Under the pieces are notes generated by a model, which did no database searches, was not told the origin of the DNA, and saw only the letters and a program-made list of their open reading frames with translations. Shown here in pieces: positions 63,818 through 64,000 of a DNA stretch of 64,000 nt (position 1 is the stretch's first letter; the number at the start of each line of letters is the position of its first letter). The DNA lies in contig NZ_CCXR01000001.1 of assembly GCF_000821085.1 (NCBI RefSeq), forward strand, positions 62,001-126,000, in the 5' to 3' direction. Source of the DNA: Bacillus sp. B-jedd. GTDB lineage: Bacteria > Bacillota > Bacilli > Bacillales > Cytobacillaceae. Position numbers and translations under genes: made by a program.

Positions 63818-64000
63818 ATGGAGGTTTTTGAGATTACAAAACAAAACGGCCATTTCCTTGGAAAACAGCCAGATAAATTATATATTGAAATAAAATCGGA
63901 AAGCGATATTATGTCTGCGAGGCAAACTGCGCGCGAAACCGCGAAATCGCTCGGTTTTAGTACGTTCAATCAGTCCCGTATCATAACCCTTATCTCGGAG
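63818..64000 (+). CDS. RsbT-like anti-sigma regulatory kinase (5' part)
   Basis: The first 61 codons of a gene cut off by the window edge. The part IKSESDIMSARQTARETAKS / LGFSTFNQSRIITLISE matches the start of RsbT-type serine kinases of the GHKL superfamily (…VAARQ…G…LGF…DQARI…AISELARN). RsbT works with RsbR/RsbS in the stressosome to activate SigB. RBS aaggggga. Confidence 0.85.
   Translation, partial: MEVFEITKQNGHFLGKQPDKLYIEIKSESDIMSARQTARETAKSLGFSTFNQSRIITLISE

Overview
The window looks like the chromosome of an endospore-forming member of the Bacillaceae. The evidence is the gene order rocF, a Spo0E-like gene, sigW-rsiW, cdaA-cdaR-glmM and glmS with its self-cleaving glmS ribozyme, plus a SigW promoter, Bacillus-type tRNAs and TTG/GTG starts behind strong Shine-Dalgarno sequences. 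The window opens in the 3' end of a 16S rRNA gene. The adjoining 23S gene is reduced to its two ends (162 nt), so it is either an assembly collapse or a real deletion. An intact 5S gene and nine intact tRNA genes follow, with one broken tRNA-Lys.

2.3-10.9 kb is conserved core: arginase, envelope-stress sigma factor and anti-sigma factor, the c-di-AMP cyclase and its regulator, and the two amino-sugar enzymes that feed peptidoglycan synthesis.

10,888 to about 42,752 is a Tn7-like transposon at the classical attachment site, starting 25 bp after the glmS stop codon. It has three clustered TnsB-type repeats at the glmS-side end and three spaced inverted copies at the far end. It encodes TnsA, TnsB, TnsC and two different TnsD/TniQ proteins. 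The last gene beyond the tns genes has a HEPN-type RNase motif. Cargo includes a decayed type I restriction subunit, a decayed group II intron reverse transcriptase and IS-end debris. It also includes a tightly overlapping four-gene operon: double-GHKL ATPase/histidine kinase, receiver protein, HNH nuclease and Eco57I-like adenine methyltransferase. This operon is the best candidate for an undescribed defence system. A 2801-residue Rhs/WapA toxin with an LHH nuclease tip and a SUKH immunity gene completes the cargo. The tns genes and defence cargo are visibly more AT-rich than the flanks.

42.8-64 kb is ordinary and strain-variable chromosome. It contains a displaced terminator that may once have served glmS, small hypothetical genes, two acetyltransferases, a secreted M28 aminopeptidase and a TetR-controlled oxidoreductase pair with visible operators. 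It continues with an HssRS-like two-component system with an HxH membrane protein and an MMPL exporter, a DinB-like protein, a composite Bacillus repeat, a GGDEF cyclase, an ArsR-type regulator with an MFS exporter, a CatE-like dioxygenase, a CNNM/CorC transporter-like protein and the start of an RsbT-like kinase. All functions are inferred from reading the sequence; no database search was run.
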